This document shows, in pieces, positions 1 to 12,050 of a DNA stretch of 64,000 nt. The translations under genes were made by a program, and so were the position numbers. The stretch covers positions 14,055,001-14,119,000 of the forward strand of contig CM076270.1 of NCBI GenBank assembly GCA_038380795.1. The letters run 5' to 3'. This DNA is from Pyrocephalus nanus. Taxonomy: Eukaryota; Chordata; Aves; Passeriformes; Tyrannidae. The stretch's first letter is position 1. Each line of letters starts with the position of its first letter. The notes beneath the pieces are model-generated. The model was not told the DNA's origin, searched no databases, and was given only the letters and a program-made list of their open reading frames with translations.

Positions 1-1083
1 CACTCTCCAAGGTGCAATGTTTCACCCTCAGACACCTTTTTCACCCCCACACACCTTTTTCACCCCCTCACTGCCACACATTCTGAAGGGCAGGAGCTCT
101 CTTTTGCTGTGTACACAGCATAAACCCTGCTTCATCAGGGTGTGGATTTTCCCACCCTGTCTAACTAAAAAACCCCTCGTGCCATGCTCTCCACGCCCCT
201 TTGCTGGTGTTTCTCTGGAGCTATGGAAGGTTTCCTGAGGAGAACAGGATAGGCCACCCCTTACCTACTCAAGCCCCTTTGATCTGCCGTGGTTGGGCAC
301 TCTCAAAGCATGGAAACTGCATGAGAACAGAGCTCCCCAGCGCTGAGCTCACCCCTGATCCCAGCATCCCATTTGCATCTGTTTATCAGGAACATTGCTG
401 CTTTCTGCTGACATCCAAATATTCTTGGCGTGAAGGAGCTGCTGACATTTATTCCTGAACTGCCACATTTCAGGAGCTTTGGCTAAGACTCGAGTTACAT
501 AGGAAAAGAGAAGGGACTTGTTACTTGGTGAAGATAAGTCTTCTACAGTCTATCAGTCTAGATTAGATTTGGGTCACTTTCTCTATTAATTTCCCTAGAT
601 GATTATTTTTAAGGCTCTTTCAAAGAAACACTTGAGCTCAGTACAATGTTCTTGATTGCAACCAGAACTGGCTGAAAAATGCTGAACTAATTGAAAGAAA
701 TTTTCTTTTTCATTCTTTCCTCAAAACATTTCCAGGGTTTTTGGTCAGTACTTGGAACTGTGAAAAATCCCCCTGGGCTCCACTGTACAGCAGCAAAAAG
801 CTTTTTCCACGGCGTCAGCAGCATTTCAAAATCCTGCCAGTTGATCTTCTGGCTGCAAAGTGACTTCTCTGTCTATCAAAGATAGAGGGATGTCATGACA
901 CCTTTATGTTTTCATCACAACACCCCTTACACTGACATCCAGGTTGTGGAGAAATGTTCCCCCTACTTCTCCATCAGGACGTGCTCCGAGCACATCCCAA
1001 AGCTCCCTAAGAGCCATTGCCATCATTAATCCCATCTCTCACGTGGGAAAGCTGAGGCACAGAGTGGGAGCAGCTCCCAAAGC

Positions 1084-1302
1084 ATAGAATCACAGAATCA
1101 TTAAGGCTGGAAAAGACCTCCAAGATCATGAAGTCCAACTTTCAGCCCACTAAAACACATTTCCAAGTGCCACATTCTGCTGACTTTTAGAACACCTCCA
1201 GGGGTGGTGACTCCACCACTTCCCCGGGCAGCCCCTTCCAATGCCTGACCGCTCTTTCAGTGAAGAACCTTTACCTGATGTCCAAGCTGAACCTCCCCTG
1301 GA
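1084..1302 (-). repeat. CR1 LINE 3' fragment
   Basis: The plus strand starts with ATAGAATCACAGAATCATT followed by the GGAAAAGACCTCCAAGATCAT block, the reverse complement of the avian CR1 3' end. Similarity fades near 1300. Confidence 0.85.
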
Positions 1303-1939
1303 GGCAGAAATCTGCCACCTCCCAAGTCCCCACAGGGATCTCCACACACTAAACCATGACAAGGTGTCCTACCACACACACAAACCTCCACATCCCCCTT
1401 CGAGCAGGTGCCAGCAGCCAGTCCCCATCCCAAACTGCAAAGCCTGGTGAGACCATCTGTCCCTCCAGCCCATGGCCTCCTCTTGATGCTCCCACTGGCT
1501 GATTCCTCCTCACCAGCATCCATCTCCATGGCTCCCAGGAAGATGGCAAATTCCACATCAAACAAGAAGGAAACCAAACAACCACCCACCCATGACGCCA
1601 GGGCTCTCTGGCAGAGGGGAGAGGTTTCTGCATTGCTCATTTTCTGCCGAGTTAACACAAGCTAAACAATCTCCTTTCTTCCCCATGCATTTCTTTTCCA
1701 GGCAGCTCCCCCTCCCCTTCCTTTCTTTTTCCATTTCAGCTACCTCAAGCAGAAGGCCCTCCGAGGCACAAGTGACTTCAAAGACACCAGGTCCAATGTG
1801 CAGCAAGTGATAAAAACCTACACAGCATGTGTTGGGCAAATTAATATCCCCTCCAGAGCCACCAGCTCCTCAGTCCCAGCAGCACCATAATGAGATGTTG
1901 TACCGAAGGGGAGGGGGAACTCGGTGCAGAAGGGGTGAT

Positions 1940-2060
1940 GTATTTAATGTATGCAAATTGACTCGCATGCAAATTGCCACTAAGTTAAAAATAACGCATT
2001 GCATGAGGAGTCCGTCTCTTAAAGCATTTGTTTATTCATTAGGGTAATCTCCGTTATCAG
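1940..2060. promoter_or_regulatory. Candidate regulatory element with paired octamer motifs
   Basis: Two exact POU octamers ATGCAAAT lie at 1951-1958 and 1967-1974, 16 bp start to start, each followed by TG. The surroundings are AT-rich (TATTTAATGT, AAGTTAAAAATAACGC, TTGTTTATTCATTAGG) and contain no simple repeat. A regulatory role is inferred from motif density only. Confidence 0.3.
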
Positions 2061-2409
2061 TCACCTCCTTTCCTTCCACATGAAGTGCTCACTTTCAGGG
2101 AACTTTGTGTTTTGCAGGTCTAGGGGGCAAATGTGATTTCCTACTGATCTCAGCCTGCACTGCAATCACTACTTCCTTCTCCTTCCTTTCTGCTCGAAGG
2201 CTACAGGGATTAAAGTCACCTTTCCTCAGAGGGGAGAGGCTCAAAGTGATGAACTTCAAGGACAAAAGCTGTCAGTGCCACCCAGAACAGCTCCTGATAT
2301 CCAGAGTCTTAGCCAGGGCTGGACCAGAGCATCTGTCCAGGGTGGACTTGGCCCAGGTTGACCAAGCTGGATGGATGGCACAACACCAGCCTCGCAGCTT
2401 CTCTTCTCT

Positions 2410-2686
2410 CTGATGAGCAGTGACCCAAGGGAATGGCCTGAAGTTGTCTCAGGGGAGGTTTAGGCTGGAGATTAGAGAAAGGTTCTTCCCCCAGAGGGTG
2501 GCTGGACACTGAACAGGCTCCCCAGGGCAGTGGGCACAGCACCAAGGCTGCCAGAGCTCAGGAAGTGTTTGGACAACGCTCTCAAGGACAGGATGGGATT
2601 GTTGGGGTGTCTGTACAGGGCCAGGAGTTGGACTGGATGATTCTTGTGGGTCCCTTCCAGCTCAGGAGATTCTGTGATTCTACGAA
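2410..2686 (+). repeat. CR1 LINE 3' fragment
   Basis: It has the CR1 block with AGGTTTAGGCTGGAGATTAG, TTCTTCCCCCAGAGGGTGG and TTGGACTGGATGAT, ending in a tail resembling GATTCTGTGATTCTACGAAA. Confidence 0.88.
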
Positions 2687-3190
2687 AGTACAGTGTAAAT
2701 GCTTCCTTCTCTGAGCTCTGCAGGGCAGCTCCTCCTCTTGATACCCCAGCACAACTAATGAATATTAGAGTCCTACCAGTGATATTAAGCACTGGGATAG
2801 CTGCTTACAGAGCCAGGGCATCCAGCTGATCCTGGCTGATGGATCTCATGACAAATCCAGTGCTGAACCCACCCTGTATCACAAAGAAGCAACAGGGGTT
2901 TGAACAGTGCAGTTGGTGAGTGCAGTAAGGATGGCGGGTTCCCGTTTCAAGATACACTGCACTGATTAAGTCCTTCAACCTGGAGAGGGGGACATTCAGA
3001 GACCAAATGCATTTGCTTTGTCCAGAGTTTTAATACTGAGACTCTGTTTGCTGCAGGTTTAGGAAGGGTCTCAAGTGGAATCTACTCTTGTTGGAGCATG
3101 TTAACACTTTGCAGTCTTTAGACATGCAATGCCTTGGGAGATGGAGGTGGGGCTTATATCCACTGGGCTGAAGCACAGAGCGAGCCCTGG

Positions 3191-3240
3191 TGTCCTGGTT
3201 TCAACTGGGATGGAGTTAAGTTTCTTCCTAGTAGTTGATA
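3191..3240 (+). mobile_element. Probable endogenous-retrovirus LTR end fragment
   Basis: TGTCCTGGTTTCAACTGGGA and the following GGAGTTAAGTTTCTTCCTAG resemble, from memory, the start of an LTR that is very common in passerine bird genomes. It begins with TG as LTRs do. The far end, a target duplication and internal genes are not visible, so this is at most a broken solo LTR. No retroviral coding sequence is present. Confidence 0.4.
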
Positions 3241-5284
3241 TATTTCCCAAGCTGCAAAGTTCTTGATGGTGCAGAAGAGGACCAGCAACTAGGCAGAAGC
3301 TCCAATCACCCTCAAGCAAGAGAATAATACAGACAAAACTCTGCTTTAGCTGTACCAAATTGTCAGGGTCAGAGCTGCTGCAGTCAGACCATCTCCAGGT
3401 CCCAGAGGAGCATGTTCTGTGGTTCTGTTTTTGATAATTTCTTATTACTCAGCCCAAGACTGACAAAGTCACAGTGTTGGCACAACCCTCCAGCACCTGC
3501 CAGTAATCAGGAAGTTTCTTTACTAGTTAACTCTGCCCCTCTTGGAATCCTTGTTCTTCTGTACTGTGCATGGTGAGAGCTGTAAAAATCATACTGAGAT
3601 TAAAAGGAGGCTAAAGACAGCAATTAGCCTTACTTATTTTCTGTCAGCTCAAATTCCAAATCAAGATAAAAACACAGACTCACACTTCCAAGAACGGGGA
3701 TTGCTGTTCTGGGCAGAGAGGGAGGCTGTGCTGAGGTGCTGGAGCAGCAGGGCTGGGCTCCCCTCTCCAAGCACTGCCTACTGGGAGCAGGCTGCTCCTC
3801 CTCTGCCTCCCCAAGGGATAGACCTGAGCAGGGACAGTGATGAAAATCCCTCCTTGTAGCAGCGAGGGTAGATTTAAAGTGATTGCCTTAAACTGCATTA
3901 ACCTCAGTGTGGACACAGTCACTCCAGATTCAAGTGGCCATTGCTCAGTTTAACAGGAGCCACTTCAATGTGACCTAATTTACCACCTGAGTAAATAAAC
4001 CAAACCAAATAAAGGTTAATGACTGTGAAGAAGTGCCTCCCCAGAGCAGAGCGAGCCACCCGGAGCTTACCTATCAACATGGATTAACAGCAGACACCAT
4101 CCCTCATCCCTCTGCCTGGAGCTGCAGCTGGGAAAAGCCCACTGAGTCCTGGGTGGGAGCAGGACACAGAGTCAGGGGGTGACCCTTCATTCAGGCAGGA
4201 GCAAAGATCACTAGTCAGGTCAGCAGGAACATGTACCCCCACTACACAGCATCTTACCTAAGTTCTTACCTCAGCCAAGCAGTTTAAGCGTGCCAAGAGA
4301 TGGGAAGGGGGCAGGACAGAGAGTTGTTCTGCACCCTCTTCCCACACTCAGTGATGTGACAGAGCACCACTGGTGGGAGGCTCTTCAACCCTCATACGGA
4401 TGTGATGGTACAACAACAAACTCAGCTGGGATGTGGGTGATGGTAAATCAGCATTGAAGCATGGAGCCACCAGGCAGCAAAACTGGATTAAACAGATTCA
4501 TACACTGGAGATAAAGTCAAGCAGCAGATACTAAAAGGAGAAAGCAAGAGAGATACCTTCTAATCCCCTCTTCCCAAATGCTGGACACAACTGGAAAGGA
4601 TGGCAAGAGGGGCCAGACCCACAGGGCACCTGCTACTGTTACTGCTGGAGGCAGGGAGATGGGCTAGATGACCCCCTGATCTGTCCCAGCCAGGCATTTC
4701 TACCCCAAAATAGTCCAACTTGCAGGCTGCTGCTCCCCACACCATTCCATCTCCAAGCCTCCTGGCCCCCAGCAGCACATCCCCACTGCTGTGGCAGGCA
4801 GGAGTCTCTCTCCTGCCTGTCCAGGAGAGGATGGAGGACAGTATTTATGTGGCAGCAGCTGCTCTTTCAGCTTTCCCTGAGCTCAGCCAAGTCAGATGTT
4901 CCTTCGAGGCACCCCCCGTGCAATCCCCCTCTCCTTCCCTCCCGGTTTGTCATTTCCAGTGACATGCCCCGCTGGTGACCGAGAGCTGGTGGCTGTCCCT
5001 TTCTGTCACCAAGGGTCGAGGTGAGTGATCCTGCCAGGTGGTGCCTTTTCCAGAGGATGAACAGTGACTGAGCCTGAATCCCAATGAGCTGCCATCCCAC
5101 TGCAAGGCTTCACTGAGGTTTTCCTGGTGTCAATCACATGTAAATAGATTATCCTGCCCAGCCTGAAGTGCGTGGGCCACTTCTCTTTCTCATTCCTGAT
5201 GCCCCAGCAGTTGCTGATGAGAAAATAATTGCTCTCTACAATTCCCTGAAAGGGGATTGTAGCCAGGTGGAGGTTGGTTTCTTC

Positions 5285-5569
5285 TGCCATGCAACAAGTA
5301 ACAGGACAAGAGGAAATGGCCACAAGTAATGCCAGAGGAGGATTAGTTTGGATATTAGGAAAAATATCTTCCCAGAAAGGGTTGTCAAGCACTGGCACAG
5401 GCTGCCCAGGGCAGTGGTGGAGTCACCCTTCCTGGGAAGATTTAAAGGAGGTGTGGATGTGACACCTGAGGACATGGGTTAGTGATGGCCTCAGCAGTGG
5501 TAGGTTAATGGTTGGACTTGATGATCTCAGAGGGCTTTTCCAATCTAAATTATTCCATGATTCTATAAC
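5285..5569 (+). repeat. CR1 LINE 3' fragment
   Basis: It shows the CR1 path from ACAAGAGGAAATGGCC through GGCTGCCCAGGGCAGTGGTG to TTGGACTTGATGATCTCAG and the tail CCATGATTCTATAA. Confidence 0.88.
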
Positions 5570-6239
5570 AAGCCCCCTTGGATGGTGTGTGGTGCTACAG
5601 CTGCTCCTCTCACTGCATGCTCAGGTTGGAGCTTCTCCAGGAGCTCCAAGGCCCAGCCTAATTCCATCACAGAGCTCATCTAATCCCAAAGGACACGTAA
5701 TGCAGTTTGGTCTCTGGTACACCAGACTAATTTGTTTAGCCCACAACTTCAAGCAAGAGCTGCTGCTGACCTGCTCCGTGGAGACCACTTGGAGTTGCTA
5801 AGCAATTTCTTTGCCCATGAACTCAGCATCCTCCATCAGCCCAGTCCTGCTCCGATTCCTTGACCCAACACAGCCAACCAGCACTTCCAGCCCAAGGACA
5901 GGCCAACTCTTAGATGAATACTCTGTTTTTCCCATTCTCTAGTGCCAATGACTGCAGGAGGGGCTGCAATCTTGAGGCTTAAAGCTTAGAGTATGTCTGC
6001 TGATGAATTTGAGCTCATCCCAAATTAGGCAGCAGGATCAGGAATTCCTGCTTTCTCCGCAAGGTCTGTTCTCTGCTAGCATGGCTGAGCAGCCTGGATG
6101 CACTCCCCACCACACGGCACAAACTGGAATGTTTCCTAATTAACTGCGCAAGAGAAGATAAAAACTACCCACCCTCCCCAGGGCTGCAGAAGTCAGAGAT
6201 GCGAGGAAAGCCACTGCCATTGGGGCAGGGGAGGTGCAG

Positions 6240-6480
6240 CAGCCCTGGTGAAACGCGCACCCCCAGCACGGCAAGTGGAGCCCAATCCCGTTAGGTGGCC
6301 ATTCCATCAGGTGAACACGCCCACAGGACCCGGCAGCAGCGCCTGCGAACGAGAAGCGTCGCAGCTCGGGGCGCAGGGGCGAGCTCTGTGAAGCTCTAAT
6401 TGCTCGATGCTGGGCGGCAGCAGGACTGTCAAACAGCTGGCAGAGCCAACCCCGTCACCTCCAGGCCTGCTGTTACCTGA
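6240..6480. promoter_or_regulatory. CpG-rich patch
   Basis: CpG is concentrated at 6250-6420 (GAAACGCGCACC, CGAACGAGAAGCGTCGCAGC, GGGGCGCAGGGGCGAGC). No gene is recognised. It may be a small unmethylated regulatory island. Confidence 0.25.
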
Positions 6481-7460
6481 CCCGGGCGCTTCAACCACGG
6501 CATCCTCTTCCAGATCCATTAATTCCTGCCAAACGCAGCAACTCTGAGAAAGCAAGGCAAGCATTGTGAATGCTCATCACATCCCACAGCCCAAAGCCTG
6601 AGCTCAAGCTCTGACCGGCCCCAAGCCCAATTCTCAGCTGCTAGATTCAGAGAGGGGTTTATTGTTTAAATGCTCTGCTGATGCCCATGACCTTTGGCTC
6701 GGGATCAGGGAGGTCACAGCTACAGGAGGCGCTGGGCTGTCACTGCTCCTTGCTGGAGCTGTTTCATCACGGCTGCTCTGGCTGTGGGAGCTGTTGCTGG
6801 GTTCAGCTCCCAGCTTTCCCTCCTGCTGCCCAAGCAGGGCACGTCCTGCCAGGACAGGGAAATCAAGGTACCGCAGCAGCGGTAAATTATTGCTCACAGA
6901 AAGTGAGCGATGCCCCGAAGATGTGGGGTGAGGTGACCTCCACAAGTACCTGCACACACGCTTCCTTTGAGGATTTGGTGTCTGAGACCCAAGGCTGCAC
7001 AGTAAACCAGAGATTAATGCAGAGCTGAACAGAGTAGGCAAGAATACAAAGCAGAACAAAGGCCTTGTCGTGCCTTCAGTTCCTTGCCCATACCTTTGTT
7101 TTATTTATTTCATCAACTTTAGGAAAAACTTCTTATGCCCAGCTTCCAGCTTACAACCATGACTTTGCAAAACTCAAGCATGCAATAGTAGCCTCCTTCC
7201 TTTGCAAGAAGCAAAGCTCCTGGAGAGCCAAGTCCCCAGCAGGTTTTCCAGGCAGCCAACACACCCTGGATGCCTCATGCTGCTTCCAGAGGGTCTGGCC
7301 AGGCAGAGCCACTCAGGAAATCTACCCCTCAATGCCAGTCAACAGCATCCAGGGAGTCACACCAAGGTTTAGAGAGCCCCTGATCACTCAGTGAAACCCA
7401 TTAACTGCTTTGACCCTTGGCAGGAGAGAGGGAAGGTGTCCATTTAACACCCACGTGGCT

Positions 7461-7550
7461 GTTAAATCCCTCCAGGGATGAGGACTCTACCACTGCTCTA
7501 GTCAACCTGTCCTAGTGCTTGACAACCTTTCAGTGAAGAAATATTCCGTA
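7461..7550 (-). repeat. Degraded CR1 fragment without tail
   Basis: ACTCTACCACTGCTCTAGTC and CTTTCAGTGAAGAAATATT match the internal part of CR1 3' sequence in reverse complement. The tail is absent. Confidence 0.6.
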
Positions 7551-10500
7551 ATATGCAATGTAAATATTATTCTAAGGCAGGCTTTGGGATGACAGTGGTC
7601 TGCCACACAGGTTGAGGGCTGCCGTGATAATCCACTGAGAGGAGCACAGCAACACAAACACACTTGTGTCTGTTTTCCAAACTACAACAAAGGGTTGGAA
7701 GTGCTCTCATGGATTGGGAAGGCAGAGGAGTTTGCATGCCAGTAACACGGCTGGGCCTGACCTATTGACATTTCTGCAGGCTCCCCATTCCTACGCGGGG
7801 CTGTCGCTTTAAATTTGAATTGCTTGGGTTTTTTTCTCTCACAACAGCCTGATATTTTTTGCTCGTGAAGGATAAATATTTACAAACCTTAACTCTCGCC
7901 AACAAAGACATTCTGTTCCAGAATTTTCTTGGGCTTTTGTTCTGTTTTTAAACAGTTTTAGAAATAGTTGCCCAACACTTTATTTCTGCTTTAAAACAAG
8001 CAAGTCAGTAAAAAGATATATGAAGGAGGGAAAGGACCACAGCAGCTCACAGTTCACATTCCAATGTTTTCAGCAACGCGTTGAAAAGCGGCTGAGAGCA
8101 TCTGCAGGGGACACAGGGGATAATAGCACAGTAACTCCACACAAGGACAGGTCACCAAGCTGTAGGAAATATGTTTTCTTGGTAAACTAATGAGGGTTCA
8201 ACAATTTCATACAATGTGAGCTTGTAAACAGATTAAAAAACCCTAAAGGATTCAAGACAAAGCCTCGATGCGGCAGCACTTCTCCTCTAGCCAGAGGAGC
8301 TGACTCGACGTTCCTCCAACATCTCAAGAGCTGTAAACAAAAGCAGAGACCAGGAAAGCAGTGACCAGCTCACCATTCATCACTGCCCAAGTCTGACATC
8401 CCTGAGTACTTGTCAGCCCATACACATCCAGGGCAGTGGGCAAGCACAGCACATTTCAGTGGGACGCAGGGGAGGGCTCCTGCCCTGTGTGGGGCAGATG
8501 TCAGGGGAGACATCTGGCTAAACAAGAGCTCCCAGCACCAACCTGAGGCCAACCACACTTCCCGTGCCCAGTGGAGTATAGAGGGAGTCGTATTTCACAT
8601 TTCTACCCTGTGCTGGCAAGGACATTGTGTCCAGCTCTTGTACTCACACCTACAAAAAAAATATTCTCAGAAACAGCGAGTTCAGACAATGGCTATGATA
8701 ATAATTTTGGGTGTGAAAAAAACAGCCTTAAGGTGAGAACCCCAAGGAGTTCACTCAATCTAGTTTCCCAAGAAGAAAGTTAAAAAGCAACTTGACTCTG
8801 GTCCATGCATTCCTACCCAAAACAATGGTTAATATTAGTGGCTCTTTAATCTTGCTCACTGCAATCCAACAGCCGGAGGCTGGAGCTGCAACGTCCAAAT
8901 CCAGACCTTAGGTGAAAATTGTTGCCATGTGGGTCTGTGAGACTCATATGTCTTTCCAGAAGAGATGTTCCCACTCAACTGTCCACACAATCAAAATTCA
9001 GGGGGTGTATCCCCCTGCCCACATTATGCTGAAGCCAAAGCAGCTCGTCCTGATTTCCCTCATGCATACCGGCTCCAGAGGTGGTGGTGGAGACCAGCTC
9101 AGACCCTATGTGGGTTGCAGGTCGAGGAGGTCTCCCAGACCACACAGCTGTAGAAATCTCTGCTTTCTGGATGTTTGATGTAGGAAAACCAGTGGACGAG
9201 TAAGGACAAGGCAACAGCTGAGCTGCTGCGGGACAGCAAAGGGACCCTCAGAACACGAGAACTCCAGCACATCTCCATGACAGTCACTGCCAGAAGGGAG
9301 CAGCCAGAATGGGTGACCAGGCAGCTCCTGTGGACAGAGAGATGGAGGGAGCAGGCTGGGAGCGATGAGATAAATGCTGGAGATAGATGATGCATTGCAT
9401 ACCCCTCGCACAATATAGAGCTGCTTGACTCTATTAGGTGGATGGATGGCAGGGAATTTAAGAAGAGAAATAGATTTTTTACTAAGCTAATTAGCTAAAA
9501 AGGCTTGTCTGGAAACACGGGCCCCATTGTGTCTGAAGTCTGCTGACACACAGCTCAGAGCAGCATTTTTCTTGCCCATTATTACTCTGCCTTTCAGAGC
9601 ATCTCTCACCAGCAGACAAAAGGGGGTGGGATCCCTGCACCAAACCACAGCACCCAAGACACCCACCGAGATGCTCAAGGGACACAGGAAATACACGTGT
9701 GCATGTGTTTCTACATGTGTAGGTGCACATACTTGCAGGCATCTCCTATATACACAAACGTGCATTACTCATTAATACATTCTATACATGAAAATATCAG
9801 CATAAAAATAATAAAATCCACAGAAGAGCAAAGTTTGCCATCAAAACCAGCTCCTCGTTAGCCTGCCCTGTAATTTAAAAGCAAACTGGGGGCACTCGAT
9901 GAAACAAAAGGGCTGTAGATCTAAGAGAAATAAAATAAAAATATGACTTGACCTAGCGCAGTCACTTCTGGAATCCACTACCCCAGGAAGTCATGGAGAC
10001 ACACACCAGTGGAACAGACGTTTTAAAGGACTGGATAATTTCATGACCATTAATAACATTTGCAGCTATGCAAGCTAATAAAATGTTACAAGGGTAATCA
10101 AACTTCATGCTTCAATGTGTAAGTTGATCACCTGTGAACGCTGGGAAGGAATTTCCTCTCTGGTGCTGTTGTGCTGAGCAAGTAGCCAGCTGTGCCACAG
10201 GGGTGCATTTTTAATAATAAAAAAGAAAACCTTAAAATATTAAAACAAACCAAAAAAATCAGTGTCACTGCTGCTGCCTCTGTGTCTTTGATTTGTTCTT
10301 CTCCTTCTGCAAGAGCTGGCACCCACCAGAGAGACACTGAATATCAGTGGGAGCTTTGATGTCAACTTCCTAAAGTTTGCTGGTGCAGTTTTAGGACAAC
10401 ATCTGCCACAATCCAGAAATAATATCACTTTACTCTTGGAGGGTTGTTCCTATGAGCTGGCAGCAGGAATACACTAAGCTTAACCTGTTGTTCCAGGACC

Positions 10501-11859
10501 ACAGATCCCACATTTACTCCTTCCTGCTTCTACATCGGACAAGTTGTGTTGGCCAATAAAGCACAGGCGCTTCTATTAACTCTGAGCCCCAGCCTAGAAC
10601 AGCTCCAGGTATTCCCAGGAAAACCTGGCAGCTTTTGAGCTCTCTACCACTCCAGAACTACCCAATGTGTTATTTATAACATCCGAGCAGCAACCTTGGT
10701 ATTTCCAGTGTTTTCTCCCTCAGAAGGTAATGCCCTCGTAATTAATGAGCTGACAGAAAACGCTGCAATCTGCTGTCACAGGCTTGGGGAAAAAACACCA
10801 GACTTTGCTCCTGCGCATCCCCTTCTGTTCGAGGGAATCCAGACACAGTTCAGCCAGCTGGGCAGGAGGCTGAAGGATGGGACGCAGCAGAAGTGTCAAA
10901 ATAAACCTTCTACTTAGAAATAACTAGCATGGGGAGTTGCAAATAGAAGTCCAAAAGGCGGAAGAGGATGACTGTGTGCTCAAACAAGAGACCTGCTCCA
11001 GGAGAATACCCTCTCCAAAGCAAAAAGAGAAAATAGAGATTTTATAAAATGCATATTGGTAAAATACGTGCTCTGGGTTTTCCACCAGCTCGCTGCAGTC
11101 AGAGCACTGCAGGGTCTGGTGTGCTCTCCTGGGAAGTACAGGCCTTGGGAACACAGGATTACAGCCCACTGCTGTACCCTCCTCCATCCACTCCTCCCTC
11201 CATCGTGGTTAAAAACCATGTGTATCACCATGGTAACCAAGTACCAACCTGAATCCTTCACTAAATCTGAGCAGCCACTGCCCAGGTCTGGCTTCACTGA
11301 TCATCTTCCACCTGCCCTTGGGTGCACCTTTTCCTAGGTCCAAGAGCCAGGGGTTGGAAGAGGCAAGACACACTTCCCCAGGACAGAAGGAGAAAGCCTC
11401 TTCTTAAAATTGAGAGGTACATTACTTATCCCCTGGGGTTTCTTCATTCCCAAAGTCCTCATTTGAGCAGAAAGTATGTTCCAAGGAGGACCATGAAGAT
11501 CCATCAACCAGCCTGGCCATGAATGAGTTTGGGACCATATTTTTTCTCCTTCCTATTTGTCTTTAGAGAACTGCAGTACAATATTCCTTTGAGAGAGAGG
11601 AGTCAAAGGACGTGAGTATTAAAAGTGTCAGCCACCCTTTCATCCCCTAACAATCATTCTCACTGTGACAGTGTCCTCCAGGCTACAGAACCCATATTTT
11701 TCTGAACACACAGCAGCAAGAATTGCAATCACTGCCCTCCAAAGACTTTTCCAAACGACACCACCTCCTCAGCCACGGCAGCATTTGGCCTGGAACATGA
11801 TATGCCCCGAGAAAGCTGTAACTTCCCCCATCAGGAAAGCATTTTAAATCACAATTAGA

Positions 11860-12050
11860 AGAGCACCATCATCAGAGCCCAGAGCTGACAGCACGTGTGA
11901 TGTCACACACATGAACCCCAGCATGCTGACAGCAGCCTTGGGCCCTGATAGACTGTCAAATTACAGGCAATAAAGTATGACATCATGATGACTTCATGGA
12001 AGGAGAAATTTAATTCCCAGCTCAGAGGCTATCAGTTACTGCTTTACTCT
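11860..12050. promoter_or_regulatory. Candidate regulatory element with CRE-like and MEIS-like motifs
   Basis: CRE-like TGATGTCA at 11898-11905 and TGACATCA at 11978-11985; MEIS-type TGACAG at 11886-11891, 11927-11932 and, reversed, 11953-11958. Seeing five such motifs in 100 bp is suggestive, not proof, of an enhancer. Confidence 0.28.

Larger units (their letters stand above)
1..11859. other. Intergenic, downstream of EPHB1, distal part
   Basis: There is no convincing coding gene. All open frames are short, lack conserved domains and overlap on both strands. The stretch holds CR1 fragments (1084, 2410, 5285, 7461), a probable LTR end at 3191, a CpG-rich patch at 6240-6480, and AT-rich blocks at 1940-2060 and 7790-8000 that may be regulatory. 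A perfect 12-bp palindrome AGCTAATTAGCT lies at 9485-9496. The rest shows nothing I can name. Confidence 0.7.

Noticed and set aside
4590..4715. CR1-like fragment (GGGCTAGATGACCCCCTGAT)
   Set aside because: The likeness is limited to a short block without a tail. Too weak to annotate.
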